A DNA stretch of 64,000 bases, taken from the NCBI GenBank assembly GCA_000727475.1, contig KL647289.1, positions 2,622,798-2,686,797 on the forward strand. The letters are read 5' to 3'. The notes below the pieces were generated by a model, which saw only the letters and a list, made by a program, of their open reading frames with translations, searched no databases and was not told the origin of the DNA. The position numbers and the translations under genes were made by a program. Position 1 is the stretch's first letter, and each line of letters opens with the position of its first letter. This document shows, piece after piece, positions 26,598-41,000 of the stretch. The stretch comes from Sarcocystis neurona. Lineage: Eukaryota; Apicomplexa; Conoidasida; Eucoccidiorida; Sarcocystidae.

Positions 26598-29500
26598 GCA
26601 CGTACGTATACAAGTCCGAAGATGCATACACACACATACACACATATATCTATATAGATGCATACACGTATATATACATACACACATATAGCTGTACGTA
26701 TGTAGGTGTGGATGACAGAGATATATGGAGTAGGAGATACCTTTTGATATGAATCATTTTCTCTCTCTCTCTCTTGTGCAAAGGCGCGCGTAAGGAAATG
26801 TGCGTCAGTACTTGTGTCCAGATCCACAGACGTATACATTCACGTGCGTATACGGCCCGCGTGACGTCGTAGGTAGATACGCAGCGCGTACAGCGCGCCC
26901 TGTATGTCTTTGGCCATCTTTATACAAACGTATAAGAGAGCTAAAGAGCCGGCATGAAAGAGAAGTAGAAGGGGAGTTCCTGTCTCCGTAGAGCGGAAAC
27001 ACGCAGAGAAAAGGCATGCGTCCTCTCTGTGTCTCTCTCTGTCTGTAGCGCTCTGCCCCCTGGCCGTCTCCCCCTCGCCAGCTGCTGCAGGACGTCCGCA
27101 TTCTCTCCGCATCTCTCTCTGTGTTTCTGCTTTCGTTGGTGTTTGTCCACCGGCAGCTGCTACCTCGCCTGTTCAGCGCGGCTGCAGCTTCTTCTGTTGG
27201 CCACGTTCTCGTGCAGTGCGGCAGCAGAACGGCTGTTCACTACAGCAGTCCGGCTGCAGATACAGCAGCAGTCCTCCTGAGCCGCCCAGAGCCGCGTGTC
27301 TCCCACACACGCACGCAGAAGAAGGCGTCTAAGATGTTAGGGCAAGAGGGACGCGGATATATGTGTGTCTGTCTCAGCGTAGTAGAGGCAACATGCAGAG
27401 GAAGTATTTGTTTCTACGAATAATAGATGTATACATGTATGTGTGTGGAGGTGTACGCTTCACCGAGGCGCTTATCTTGTCAAGTGATCTGCGGAGACAC
27501 GTTTCTGCTAGAAAAAAGTACACCTGCCGAGCCTGGGGACGAGAAGAGTCCCGTAACGAAGAGGAAGATCCGCGCAGGAAAGCGAGGGAAGAAGCTGCTG
27601 CGCTTGATGCGCACGTGAGGGAAAAGAGAGAGAACGAACCAGCTGAGTTTGAGGAGAAGAAGGAGAGTACCAGGTGACGACTCGCGCAGGTGAGAGGGGA
27701 AATGAGAAGATAAACACCTGCCCAGAGAAAGGAAGACAAAAAGGAAGGGGAGTCTTACATCAAGAAAGTGCAGCTCGGGATCGACTCGTATATCTTCCGT
27801 CGAAGCGTCGAAGGGGAAGATCTCCCTGCCATCACGCAGTCACACACGCACGTGAGAGGGAGAGAGAGAAAAAAGATGAATTTCTTTTTCTCGAGTAAAG
27901 GACAAAGTTGGACTTGATTGAGAAGACACACTGGGAATACAAAGAATCCCACAGGAACGCTAGAAATAGATACGTTTCTGTTCTCTTTATTCGTCGAAAA
28001 GTCGTCTCCTTGCGTCCGTCTGGCTGCCCTCCCGGCAGCTCGCGCAGGCAGCAGCTGTCTCTCTCTCTATTCTACTCAGGCAGCAGACCGCATGCCTTCG
28101 GCCACGCTCGTCCTGCGGCCGCTCGCCCACGGCAGCAGCAGCCGCAGAAGCGAAAAAATGCGCGCAGCTCCCCCAGCAGCAGCAGCAGCGGAAAAGAGCG
28201 GGCGGCTCCGGCAGCCGCAGCAGTAGTCGAAGCGGCGTCAGTGCAGATGACGCAGCGTCAGCCGCTGAAGATGCGGAAGGAGCAGCCCACGCAGCAACCG
28301 CAGTAGCAATAGAAAAAAAAGACGAGGGAAGAAACAAGCAGCAGCTGCAGCAGCCACACACCAAAAAGCCTGCAGCTGCTGCAGGCCCAGTGGCCGCAAG
28401 ACATGTAGAACAAGCAGCTGCAGCTGCAGCAGCAGGCAGGCAGCAGCAGGCAGGCAGCAGCAGGCAGGCAGCAGCAGGCAGGCAGCAGCAGGCAGGCAGC
28501 AGCAGGCAGGAAGCAGCAGCAGGCAGGCAGCAGCAGCAGGCAGGCAGCAGCAGCAGGCAGGCAGCAGCAGCAGGCAGGAAACAGCGGCAGCAGCCGCGTG
28601 TTTTCAGTAGCAGCGCCGCGCCAGCAGATCCGGTGCGGCAGCGTTGAGCCCCGCAGCAGCAGCAACAGCAGCAGCAGCGCCAACAGCAGGTGCCGCCTTC
28701 CGAATCTGTTTCTCTCTCACACACCCGGTCGCACCTTCCTAGAAATCTACAGAGATATGCACACATGCATATGTATATATAAATATATATAGATGGACGC
28801 ATACACCTATGCACACACTTTCAAATCTAGCCTCCTTGACGCTCGTAAGTACATGCATATACATATATGTATATATATATTTATATATATATGCATATAG
28901 AGCTTTCCTATCTACCCCTACAAAGCGAGCCTCCTCTCTCTCTCTGTATATATATATATACATATGTGTATGCTTGTAGCGTCTTACCTATCCCTACAAA
29001 GCGAGCCTCCTCTCTCTCTCTGCACCTATACATATATATATATATATATGCTTGTGGCGTCTTACCTATATTTATATACGTGATACTCTTATTTCTTAGT
29101 CTGCCCACACAGATGCGCCCCATGCGTCCTCTTGAGAAAACGCAGTGCATCCCACTGGCGTGCGCATAAAAGAGACACCCATACATACGTGTCTCCTTAT
29201 CCACGCTCATTTCTATGTATATATATATGTCTACATATATATATGTTTGCATATACGCATATACGTGTTATATATACAGGTACACATCTATGGATAGACG
29301 GATATAGATACGTATAGATAGAGAGATAGAGAGACACATCGTAGATATCGACGGATGGAGAGATGCATAGATATACACGTGTATATATATATGTACGTAT
29401 ACACATCACCATCACGTATATATACACACACATCGCACAGATATGGACATATAGGCACATAGCCCGACATATATATATATATGCATATACACGCGTATAC

Positions 29501-32002
29501 GTACATATAGAAACAAACACGTACACAAGTATAGATATAGAAACGGAGAATCATACATATGTATATGTAGACAGCTGAATTTACAGTATGTACGTATATT
29601 TGCACCTGGACGCCCCTCCCTTTCTGTCCTCTTCCTATGTGGATAGACGGGTATGGTGAATGTGCTGGGTACGGAGTTGCAGCAGGAGTATCGCTGTGGG
29701 GTGGCCATGGTGCCGTGGGTATCCTTTCAGCAGGAAGAAACGACGCTCGTACCTGAGCACTCGGCAGGGCAGGAGCTGCAGTAACAGCAGGCCACGAAAG
29801 CAGCGCTCTTGTATTTCTGGCGCGGTGGCGAGCTGCCGCTGCTGCTGCTGGAAGAGCGTCAAGACGCGCCGGGGAACACCCCTCGCCTGGGGCTGCTGCT
29901 GCGGCTGCTGTCTGCAAATTTGTATGTGTGTCGTCCCATTGGACAAGACACTGCTGCTGCTGCCGCTATCGGCGGGGCCTCGTCCCCAGTAGGCGCAGAG
30001 CTTTACTATCGCCAGCACTATCCACGCCTTCGTGAAGGGGTCTTCGTACGCCCTGCAGCCGCCAACACACCAGCGGGAGCGGCAGCAGCAACAGCAGCAG
30101 CAGCTGCAACGCCAGGGAAGGCAGAAGGCCGTCAACACAAGCGTGACAGCGAAGAAGAAGAAGCAGCAGCAGGAAAACTGAAGCGACAGAGCCGCGAGAG
30201 AGAGGCGCAAGGGTAGGCAGGCAGCAACGAAGCAGCAACTGTGCAACAACAGAAGGGCAGCAACGGCAGGAGCAGCGCCAGGAGAGCGACAGCAGCGGCA
30301 CCAGAAAACAGAAGCGGCACCCGCAGCAGATCGGCGCTGTGGGGTCAAAGGCGAGCACACAGTAACGCGCAGCAAACGCTGCGCCGCACAGGACGCGACA
30401 GTCCTGTGTCCCATCATCGCCAAGCAGCAAAGCAACAGTAGCACCAGCAAAGCAGCAGCAGCAGCAAGGCAACAGCAGCGGCAGCAAAGCAACAGCAGCA
30501 GGGAAGCGACAGCAGCATCCGAGTGTGAAATAACGTGGAGAACAGCGGCAAGGTGCAACGTCGGCGGGCGCCCCGGGGGCGGCCAGGATCATCAGCAGCA
30601 GCAGGACTCCGCGCAGCAGAAACGAAGACGGGAGGAAAGAGAGAAGTGAACCAGCAGGTTGCTCGTTACTTCTAGTGTAAGAAGCAGCAACAACAGCAGC
30701 ACCCTGCTGTTGCAGCAGAAGCAGCAGAACAACTCGGCAAGCAGGAGCAGCAGGAGCAGAAGCATGTCCTCAAGAGAAGCAGCAAAGAGGCAGCAGGACG
30801 GGCTCTCCCGTCGAAGAGAAGCAGCAGGAAATCAAAAGCAGCAGCATCAACAGCGCAGCACAGCATTCCTCCTCCTTTCACGGAAGAAAAGAGACCAGCT
30901 GCAGCAGCCGTCACAGGAGGTGCAGCAGCAGAAATTCGAAGAACAACACCAGTGGCGGCAGCAAACGGAAGACAGAAGAAACGTGCCGCCAGCACCTGCA
31001 ACGTGGCCACTTCGCAGCGCCCCACGGCGCGCAGCATCATCCCACGGCTACTGCTGCAGCACGAGCCCCCTTGCGCACGGAAGAAGACAGCAGCAGCACC
31101 CAAGACAAAAACAGCAGCAGCAGTCACGACAGGAGACGGGCATCAGCAATAGCGACGACGCGCAGACCAAGCGCAGCTCTGCACCGCCATCGTCGCACAG
31201 AACGGGAAGTTTCTACAACAGCAGTTCCACACATATGTATACCCGCCGCGTGATCATTTTCAAGATATATATTTACTGTTACGCAGATCTACTCTATATC
31301 TATATACACATACTTACGCATGTATATATACACACGTATATACACATATATGCGTGAGTAAACCTGGATACATACGTATACATATACACATGTGTAGACA
31401 CACACAGACGTACACATACTGATATCTACGCATATACATATACATGTATATACAAATATATATATATATATACATGTATACATCTATAGATATAGAGAGG
31501 TAGTAAGAGACATGTCTACATATGCATATATGTACATATATATAGAGAGAGAGGAGAAAGAGAGACGTGTACACGTGCGTATATATATATATATATATAT
31601 ATATATGGAGAAAGAGAGAGACGTGTACATATGAATACGTATATATGTATATATATATATATATACATATATATACAGAGAGAGAAAGAGAGAGATGTGT
31701 AGTGTACATACGCGTGTATACATGTGTGTATATATATATGTGGACGTGCGCATATGATACGACGGTGGTACTGTAGGTGCACCAGAAGTCTATCCACAGA
31801 TACTTGTGAGATTCTGTCTCCCCCTACAAATACAAGAATATATATATATGTATATACCGGCGTAGATGTATGTATTTATCTCTCTGACACAGGCGCGCAT
31901 ATCTCTATCTATCTATCTATATGTATATATATATGTGGTTGCTATATAAGATACATACATAAACTTTTATTAAGCTCCTTTCTCTCTCTATCTATCTGTC
32001 GT

Positions 32003-32034
<32 letters not shown>

Positions 32035-35000
32035 CGTGCATACTGATATCCGCATAGATGCATAGCCCTTTCTGACATATACATATATATATAGGTAGAT
32101 AGATATAGATATGTAGATCGTGGCTGCTGCATATAAGAGAGAGACTGATACGTTTTCATGAACTTCGTTTCCCTCTGCAAAGAAATCTACACAAATGCAA
32201 GAAAGAGGTATGTGAATACTTCACATAGGGAGAGACACAGAGAAACGCACGAGCGACGCAAACATAGACACGTCTGCACGTGAATGTACCTGCGTGTTGC
32301 TGCTGTTGCTGCTGTTCACCAAACGCTTCCACGCGTGCAGCTATGCAGCCTGCCTTCCGCTCTGTTTTTGGCGACGCATAGTCACCTCCTATACATATAC
32401 CTATATATATATACATATCTTTACGTAGGAATATACATATGTATATATATGTATATATGTATGTACACACATACATATATATATTTATACACACACCTTT
32501 CCGTACGAATATAAACATATCTATCTATGCATCTATATATATATATACACATATCCACACACATATATATATATATACACACATATACACCGACGTACAT
32601 ATGTACAGACGCATCGTTCCGTACGAATACACGAACACAGCTAATATATACAAATATACGCACCCATACATATATATATATATACATATATATATATACA
32701 CACATATCATTCCGTACGAAGATACAAACCTCTCTCTCTCTCTCTATATATATATATATCCACCCATATATATTTATGTATTTATATATAGGTATATACA
32801 CATCTTTCCGTACGAACATATATATATATATATATATATTATATGGGTCTTTTCTGAGTGATGCACAGAGAACTGTGCCGCGGATGGGTCGAGGAGAGAA
32901 TACTTGCCGTTCGACAGCAGCGCAGAGGAGATTGAGGACGTCGTCCTCCGAGTACTCCGGCGGTTTGCACGCCCCGCCGAACTCGCCAACTATCCACGCG
33001 ACGACCTGCGCCACGCGCGGCAAAGACGCGCGCCAGCAGCAGCAGGAGCAACAGCAGCAGGAGCAACAGCAGCAGGAGCAACAGCAGCAGGAGCAACAGC
33101 AGCNNNNNNNNNNNNNNNNNNNNNNNNNNNNNNNNNNNNNNNNNNNNNNNNNNNNNNNNNNNNNNNNNNNNNNNNNNNNNNNNNNNNNNNNNNNNNNNNN
33201 NNNNNNNNNNNNNNNNNNNNNNNNNNNNNNNNNNNNNNNNNNNNNNNNNNNNNNNNNNNNNNNNNNNNNNNNNNNNNNNNNNNNNNNNNNNNNNNNNNNN
33301 NNNNNNNNNNNNNNNNNNNNNNNNNNNNNNNNNNNNNNNNNNNNNNNNNNNNNNNNNNNNNNNNNNNNNNNNNNNNNNNNNNNNNNNNNNNNNNNNNNNN
33401 NNNNNNNNNNNNNNNNNNNNNNNNNNNNNNNNNNNNNNNNNNNNNNNNNNNNNNNNNNNNNNNNNNNNNNNNNNNNNNNNNNNNNNNNNNNNNNNNNNNN
33501 NNNNNNNNNNNNNNNNNNNNNNNNNNNNNNNNNNNNNNNNNNNNNNNNNNNNNNNNNNNNNNNNNNNNNNNNNNNNNNNNNNNNNNNNNNNNNNNNNNNN
33601 NNNNNNNNNNNNNNNNNNNNNNNNNNNNNNNNNNNNNNNNNNNNNNNNNNNNNNNNNNNNNNNNNNNNNNNNNNNNNNNNNNNNNNNNNNNNNNNNNNNN
33701 NNNNNNNNNNNNNNNNNNNNNNNNNNNNNNNNNNNNNNNNNNNNNNNNNNNNNNNNNNNNNNNNNNNNNNNNNNNNNNNNNNNNNNNNNNNNNNNNNNNN
33801 NNNNNNNNNNNNNNNNNNNNNNNNNNNNNNNNNNNNNNNNNNNNNNNNNNNNNNNNNNNNNNNNNNNNNNNNNNNNNNNAGGAGCAACAGCAGCAGGACG
33901 AACAGCAGCAAGACCAGAAGCACGAGCAGCAACAGCAGCAGCAGCAAACGCGGCACAAGGAGCACAGCAGAAAAGACGAAGACGTAAAGAAAAAGGGGAA
34001 GACGAAGAAAAAGCTAGGATAGGAGCAGCAGCAACAGCAGCAGCAGAGCAGAGGCGCAGGGTGGGAAGAGGCGAGAATCAGGAAAGGAAGCAGGAGACAA
34101 AAGAAGCAGCAGCAGGAGCAAGCGAAAGGACACGAGGCGGTAGAAGAGCCGCATGCAGACCCCTGCGCCCAAAATTTCTGCAGCTGTGTCTTCCTTCAGG
34201 TCGGCGATGAAAAGAAAATCCGCATCGTCGAAAAATTAAAATCGACGCCAATGGACGGTCAGAAACAACCGCAGATACACACGAACACGTTTCATCGGCA
34301 GTGTGCCTATACACATGTACATATATACACATGCGTACATGGGCGCCTAGCGCACATAAATACTATATACATCTATACATATATATACATATGTATAGGC
34401 AGATACGGACCTCTCGAACATCTAAATACATGTCTGCGCATACACGAAGGAGACCTACGCGTAGAATTCCATACACCTACATATACAAATATATATATAT
34501 AAAGGACTGGTGGATGTGTAGGTTAGCATCAATATTGGCGCATGCATCCGTGCACATAAGAAAGCCTCCACGAAGGGGAGACGCACCTATTCCTGAACTT
34601 TTTCATACACGTGTACAGGACGCATGCATGCGTCATCCATCTGTTTATCTACCTATATATTCATATATACATATATATATATGTATTTATATACATATAT
34701 ATACACATATATATACACACATATACATTTATACATACATTCATCTATCTACAGATCGATCTATATATCTACCTATCTATACCTATCTACCTGTATCTCT
34801 CTCTCTATATATATGTATATGTGCACAAAATATATGGATCAATCTATAACTATCTATCTGTGTATCTCTCTCTATATACACATGTGTATATATCAACCTA
34901 CCCATCTACATCTACATATCTATATCTATCTATCTACATCTGTCTATCTACATCTGTCTACCTATATCTATCTATCTATATCTATCTATCTATATCTACC

Positions 35001-38000
35001 TATCTACATCTATCTATCTACACCTGTCTATCTACGTCTGTCTACGTATATCTGTCTATCTATATCTATCTATCTATACCTATATATCTATGTCTATCGA
35101 TCTATCTCTATCGATCTATCTACATACACACTAGTGTGTATACGTGTGTGTATCTGCCTGTGTGCCGGGAAAGGGAAGTAAGACGTCTCTCCTCCGTCGC
35201 TTCTTTTTTTGGATGGGACGTCCGTCTCCGAAGAACCCGCGCTTCTTCACTAAGCGTCCCTTCCCCTGTTCGGAGAGACTGCAACAGACATGGCTGCTGC
35301 CAGCCCGACGTTTCTGCCTACGAGCATCTGCGCGCGCCTGGTAGCGTGAAGCCGCGTGCGAGCAGTTCGCTCTGCTGTTCGGCCGTGGCTGCTGTTGAAG
35401 CGCTCTGCTTCGGTGATGCGACTCTCTTGCTTCTTCTCTATGTTCTGTCTGCGCCCCCCCGGCTGCATTTCTCCTCTATATCTACAGGCCCATATAAACG
35501 TAGATATAGAGAGCTCTTCCGATTTCCATGAAGTGACTAACACGGTAGTTTCTCCTCGCTCTCCCTCATTTGAATATACTACCGATACCACAATTTCACA
35601 CTGACAGATGGCACAGACACTAACCACCCCCGTGTTTCACTACAACTTATCTTTCTTAAGGCATCCTACGCTAAGAAAGATCATTCTACTAGTTCTGACT
35701 AGCAGAACATAGACAGTCATTTTCTGTAGAACCAGGTAAATAAGGAACATATTCGTCGTTTATAGGAGAGCTTCGGCGCTTACACACAACCTTGTACCTG
35801 GCCACTGTGGCTCTCTCAGTGAGTAGCTGAGTGCTTTACTAGGTAGTAGAGGTAGTGTACTCATGACTTGATCGAGTGTCATCTTTCCCACTTCCACTAG
35901 GATCTACTTTCGTAATGCAGGGCATATTCTCTAAGTATGGATGTAGTATGGGGTCAGGATAGTCTCTCGAAAAGTTTGTCCAGCCACTGGCCCATCATCA
36001 ACTACCTTGTTTCGACTTCGCACCGACTGTGTCCGTGAATTTACAAGCAGCAGTAGCGTTTGTGGTGCAGCTCGTAAGCGGTGTTGCCTAGGCTACTCGA
36101 TATACTTCAAACGCTACATAGACACAGAGGCTCACACGTCTTTCTGGAAGTTCACGAAGGGAGCCGCCGCGCCGCGCTTCTTAAGTTTTTCGCACAAATG
36201 TATGAAATATACGTCTATGAATCTGTAGGCGGCACCTTCGCACCAGGGCGCACCTCACACGTGTATATATATGAACAGCCGGGCAGAGAGACATATCCAC
36301 ACATCTCTGCGTAATACGCGTATGTATGCGGCGCCTTCGCACCGACGTGCACGTCTTCTCTCTCCATGTATGGACAACACGGGAAACACAGGTATTAACG
36401 CAGGTGTATGTCGTAAAACCCACACACACATATGTATGCGGCGTCTTCGCACACCTCTCATACATGTGTACACCCGGCTAGACGAAAATACACAAGCTTC
36501 GATAGAAGGTCCTCAGAAATGAACGGGTCTCCCCACCTTTGACTCGGGGTGTGACTAAAGAGAGATATCTACGGGTGTCTGTGGGGCTGCGTTTCCCCGC
36601 TTTTTCTTCGGCGGCGCGTGTGTGCCTCTGTGTCTCTCTGTCTTTCCCTCTTTTTGCTCGCTCTACCTCTCTCTGCGGCGCGTGTGCGTTGTATACCTGC
36701 ATCAGCAAGTCGGAGACGTTGAGGGAACGTTGCTGCATGCGAAGAACCGCGAGGGCCTCGGCGACAGCGAAAGAGCGAAAGGCAAAGTCCGCCGCGTCGT
36801 CTTCGAGAGGTCCATCGGCCACGAGCTGCAGCAGCGCGTACGCCGTTTGCAGGCAGCAGGTCACTGCCAGAGACCCCGTACTGCCCGCGCACGCAACGGC
36901 AGCGGCGGCGAAGCAGCTCAGGCTGCTGACCGTTTCTCCGCGGCTGCTGCGCTCCTGTCCTGAGAAGAAAAACACCGGGACGCTGCTTCGTCCCGCTCCG
37001 CTCGTTTCGTCTTCTCCTTCTCCTTCTCCTGCTGCTGCTCCGCCACCACCACGACTTGCTGCTGCGGGCAGCCGCCCGGGGAATGACGGTGCGCTCACTC
37101 GCAAGACGCAGAATATCGTCTCTAGGAACCACCGCGGGTCCGGCGAGTAGCTGCGCGCCATCAGCAAAAAAGACATCTCCTCATGCGTACGTCACTCTCC
37201 ATACACAGACGCAGAAATCCGTCACGCCCAGCAAATTAAAATTCTCTCCCTCCTACACATACGTGTACACGCGTATGCATCGTAGGAGCCATATGACGCT
37301 TCATCAACACACTATTCAAAAGATATATTATATATATATGTCAGCAACAGACGCATACATATATACACATATATATAATCTACATACACATATATGTGAA
37401 CACATATACATATATATATATATATATCAGCAAGCAACGGATACATATATGTAAATATATATATATATAAGAGCAACCGACACATATACATATATATCTC
37501 AGCAGCAAAAATATGCATATATATATATATTAGCAACAAAGAGATACATACATATATGTATATATGTATGTAAATATATAAGCAAAAGATATATATATGT
37601 ATATATGTATGCATATATGTGTAACCGCGGGGGACGTAGCGCGTTGAAATGACGTGTGGCGGATGGCAGGAAGGAAGAGAGGGTCGAGGAGATGTCACAC
37701 GGGCAGGCGTATAAATATAAATTTTCGGGAGTGACAGGATTTTTTTCATCGAGTTCCACTAAATATCCACTTATTCGAGAATTTCTAAGAACATGCACAC
37801 GTTCCCAGCCGTAGATATATATGGTCGAAAGTGAAGGACGTTTATTTCCACAGAAGTGAACACATCTTCCCACGCAAGAACGTGCAGATACACGTACATT
37901 CACACATATATTAGACATGAAAAACTGGGTACCATACACCCACACCGACACACACACACACACATAGAGACACCTACATTACATACATTACATACATACA

Positions 38001-41000
38001 TTCATACATACACATACATATACATGCATATACATACATGCACATACATATACATACATATACACACATATACATGCATATACACACATATACATACATA
38101 TACATACACATGCATACACAAACATATACATACATACACATACACATACACATACAAACATACATATACATACATGTACATACATACATACGGAGACACA
38201 TCCATATATACATACAGACACACACACATACGTACAATCATCCGCTCAAATACAAAGAGAAACGCGTATATATATATATATAGAGAGAGAGAGAGACCCT
38301 TTCCTTCCCTTACACACATACATACATTCACGCGTACATACATATGTACAATTCCACGGTCGCGTGCAGGTACCTACACGTAAAACGCCTACACACGTAT
38401 ACATAGAGAGAGAGAAAGAAAGAGAGGAAGAGAGAGACGCCCCGCCTTCCCCTCCCACATACACACATACATATACGTACATCACATACATCCATACATA
38501 CATGGACATACGTAGACAGGCGTCCCTTCGTGCACCATTCGAAAACCCATACATCTATCCATGTATCAAAGAGATACGTAATCGTATATATGTATATATA
38601 CGTATACATATGGATGTGTAAATAGATCTATCCGCATATCAAAGAGGTGTGTACACATATATATATATAGGATGTGTAGATACATATGACGCACGTTTCC
38701 CAATATTTCATTGATATGCAGAGAGAGAGAAGAAAGGGGGGAAGGCGAACACGCGTCAGGTGTCGCGGAAGACGTCAACGCAGGGCGTGTGAGAGGCCTT
38801 TTCGACGAGCCTCCTCCTGTCGTGTGGACTTCCTTTTCCTTTCTCTTCGGTCTCACGACTGCTTCTCTCTCTCTCTCTGTGTCTCCCTCTGTCTCTCTGT
38901 CTCCCTCTCTGTCTCTGCCTCCCTCCCTGTCTCTGTGTCTCTCTGTCTCCCTCTCTCTGTCTCCCTCTCTGCCTCTGCCTCCCTCCCTGTCTCTGTCTCC
39001 CTCTCTGTCTCTGCCTCCCTCCCTGTCTCTGTGTCTCTGTCCTCCTCCCTGTCCCTGTGTCTCCCGCTGTCTCTGTCTCTCTCTGTCTCTGTCTCCCCCT
39101 CTGTCTTTGCGTCTCTGCCTGCCCCCCTGTCTCTGTCCCCCTCCCTGTCTCTGTCTCCCTCTCTGTCTCTGTCTCCCCCCTGTCCCCGTCTCGGTTCGCC
39201 TTTTTTGCTTTGGACCGCGTGGAGGCGTGTCTCCCCCTCTTTCTCTTTTGCTGCCTTCCCCTCGCCGTCCCTACGATGGGACCGACTCGCGTGAGCGCCC
39301 CCCCCGCTCGAGAGAGAGACACGCTCCCCCCGCGCAGCTGTTTTTCTGTCTTCCTTTGCCCCCATCTGTTGCTCTACGTCGTAAGAGAGAAGCAACGTGT
39401 CCTGTATGGCGTCACCCATTTTCCTGTTCTTTTCTCTCTTGCTGCTGATGCCTCTCGGCTTCTTCCTTTTGTCCTTCCCCGCCCGTCCCCTTCCTGCAGG
39501 TTCCGTTTCTTCTTCTTCTTCTTCTTCTTCTCTCTTCGTCGTTTTCCTCTTCTCGTTTCTCTCCTCGTGTGGGTCTCAACTGCTGTCTTCCTCCTTCCTC
39601 TCTCTCTTCTTTTCTGTGCGCTTCATCGTTTCTCTGCGCCACGACTTCCCTTCACCTTCCTTCTGCTGCAACGACGGCAGCCGGGCAGTTCTCTCACTCT
39701 TCCTCTCTTTTCCTTTCTTCGGCTAAAAAACACACACCTTCTCCTCCTCTCTCTGGCAGGAGCCTTCCTCAAGCACAAAAACACCCCGTCACGTCTGTCC
39801 ACTGTTGCACACGGCGACGTGCTCCACACAAGACGCTCTTCCTCCCCCCACACAGAAGTTCATCACGGGGGAAGACAAACATTTTGCGAATGCTTCACCT
39901 GGGTCTACAGGAGTAGCAGTCCTCGTGTGTAAGTGCGGAAGAACACAAAGAGAGAGAAATACACTTGCCCTCGACTTCCTGTGTATGTACATATCTGCGT
40001 GCGTATGTCTGTGGACTTGAATGGTGTGTGCCAGTGCAAGTGACGGGTCCTCCACACCCGAAGGACCGACACCCACCTGCTGGTCACCTCCCCTGCAGGC
40101 CACCCCCCCCTTCCCGGTGTACGTACGTGTGTGTGTGTGAGCGTAAATGCAGTGCTTTTTCCTGTCCTTCTCCTCCTGTATATCTCACTTCTCCCGGTGT
40201 ACATATGTACGTGTTCAAGTGCAAGTGTAGTGTTTCTTATTTTCTTCTTCTTTTCCTCTTCTTCTCTGTCTCACGCTTCCTTTTCTCTCTTTCTTTCCAC
40301 ACATCGGTCCATCCCGTACGTATACGCATACGTACACCCCCACACACGTATTCAGAGAGGAAAAGTCGACATAACTCTTCCTCTTGACGATACGCGCTAT
40401 CTCTCCTTGCTGCTGCTCTTGCTCTTGCTGCGGCTGCTGTTTCCACTTCATAAGGTCTTTGCTTTTGGTTTCTGTTCTCGTCGTTGCGCGCCTCCCCGCA
40501 CATCTTCACTCTCTCTTTTTTTATCTCCTGTTCTTTTCCTTCTCTCTCTTTCTCTCTCTCTTCCACATATACAGATACTTTACAGAGAAGAAGTGGACGA
40601 ATATACCGTTCGGCGAGAGACGTCACCCTAAGGAGAAGGTCGGTCCGAAGGTGGGGGTCCTGGGCAGCGCGTAGGTGGGCTAGCAGTTTGTGAGTCACGG
40701 CGGCAACGTTGCGGGCGTTGGTTACGTTGGTGAGGAGAGACAGGGTCTGATGCTGAAGCGTCTCGTCTCGGTCTTCGAGACAGTCCACCACCAGCAACTG
40801 GTGCTGCGCCGCGCACTGCGGACTGCTCTGCGCCAGCGCGGCCAGGCCCCGAAGGCCGGCGTAGCGCAGACTGCTGCTCTCGGCGGCGAGAAATCGGCTG
40901 ACGCTGCTGTCTGCTGCTGCCAGCAAGCGGGGATGTGGGTAAAGCGCTGCTGCTGTTCGTACCGCTTCAAAAGCAACCGCACACCCCACACTCGCCGCAA

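Noticed and set aside
32421..34022. Very long frames (up to 514 codons) on both strands around 33-34 kb
   Set aside because: They exist only because they run through 776 unknown bases and CAG repeats; exons 8 and 9 of AP-4 epsilon already meet without them.
37856..38383. 175-codon plus frame and several minus frames over ACATACAT
   Set aside because: Microsatellite translation (Tyr/Thr/His/Ile; Met/Tyr/Val/Cys) within intron 6.
38686..39448. Overlapping 190-290 codon frames on both strands
   Set aside because: They translate the CTCTGTCTCCCT tract (Ser/Leu/Pro or Arg/Glu/Thr) and have no start, splice or compositional support.
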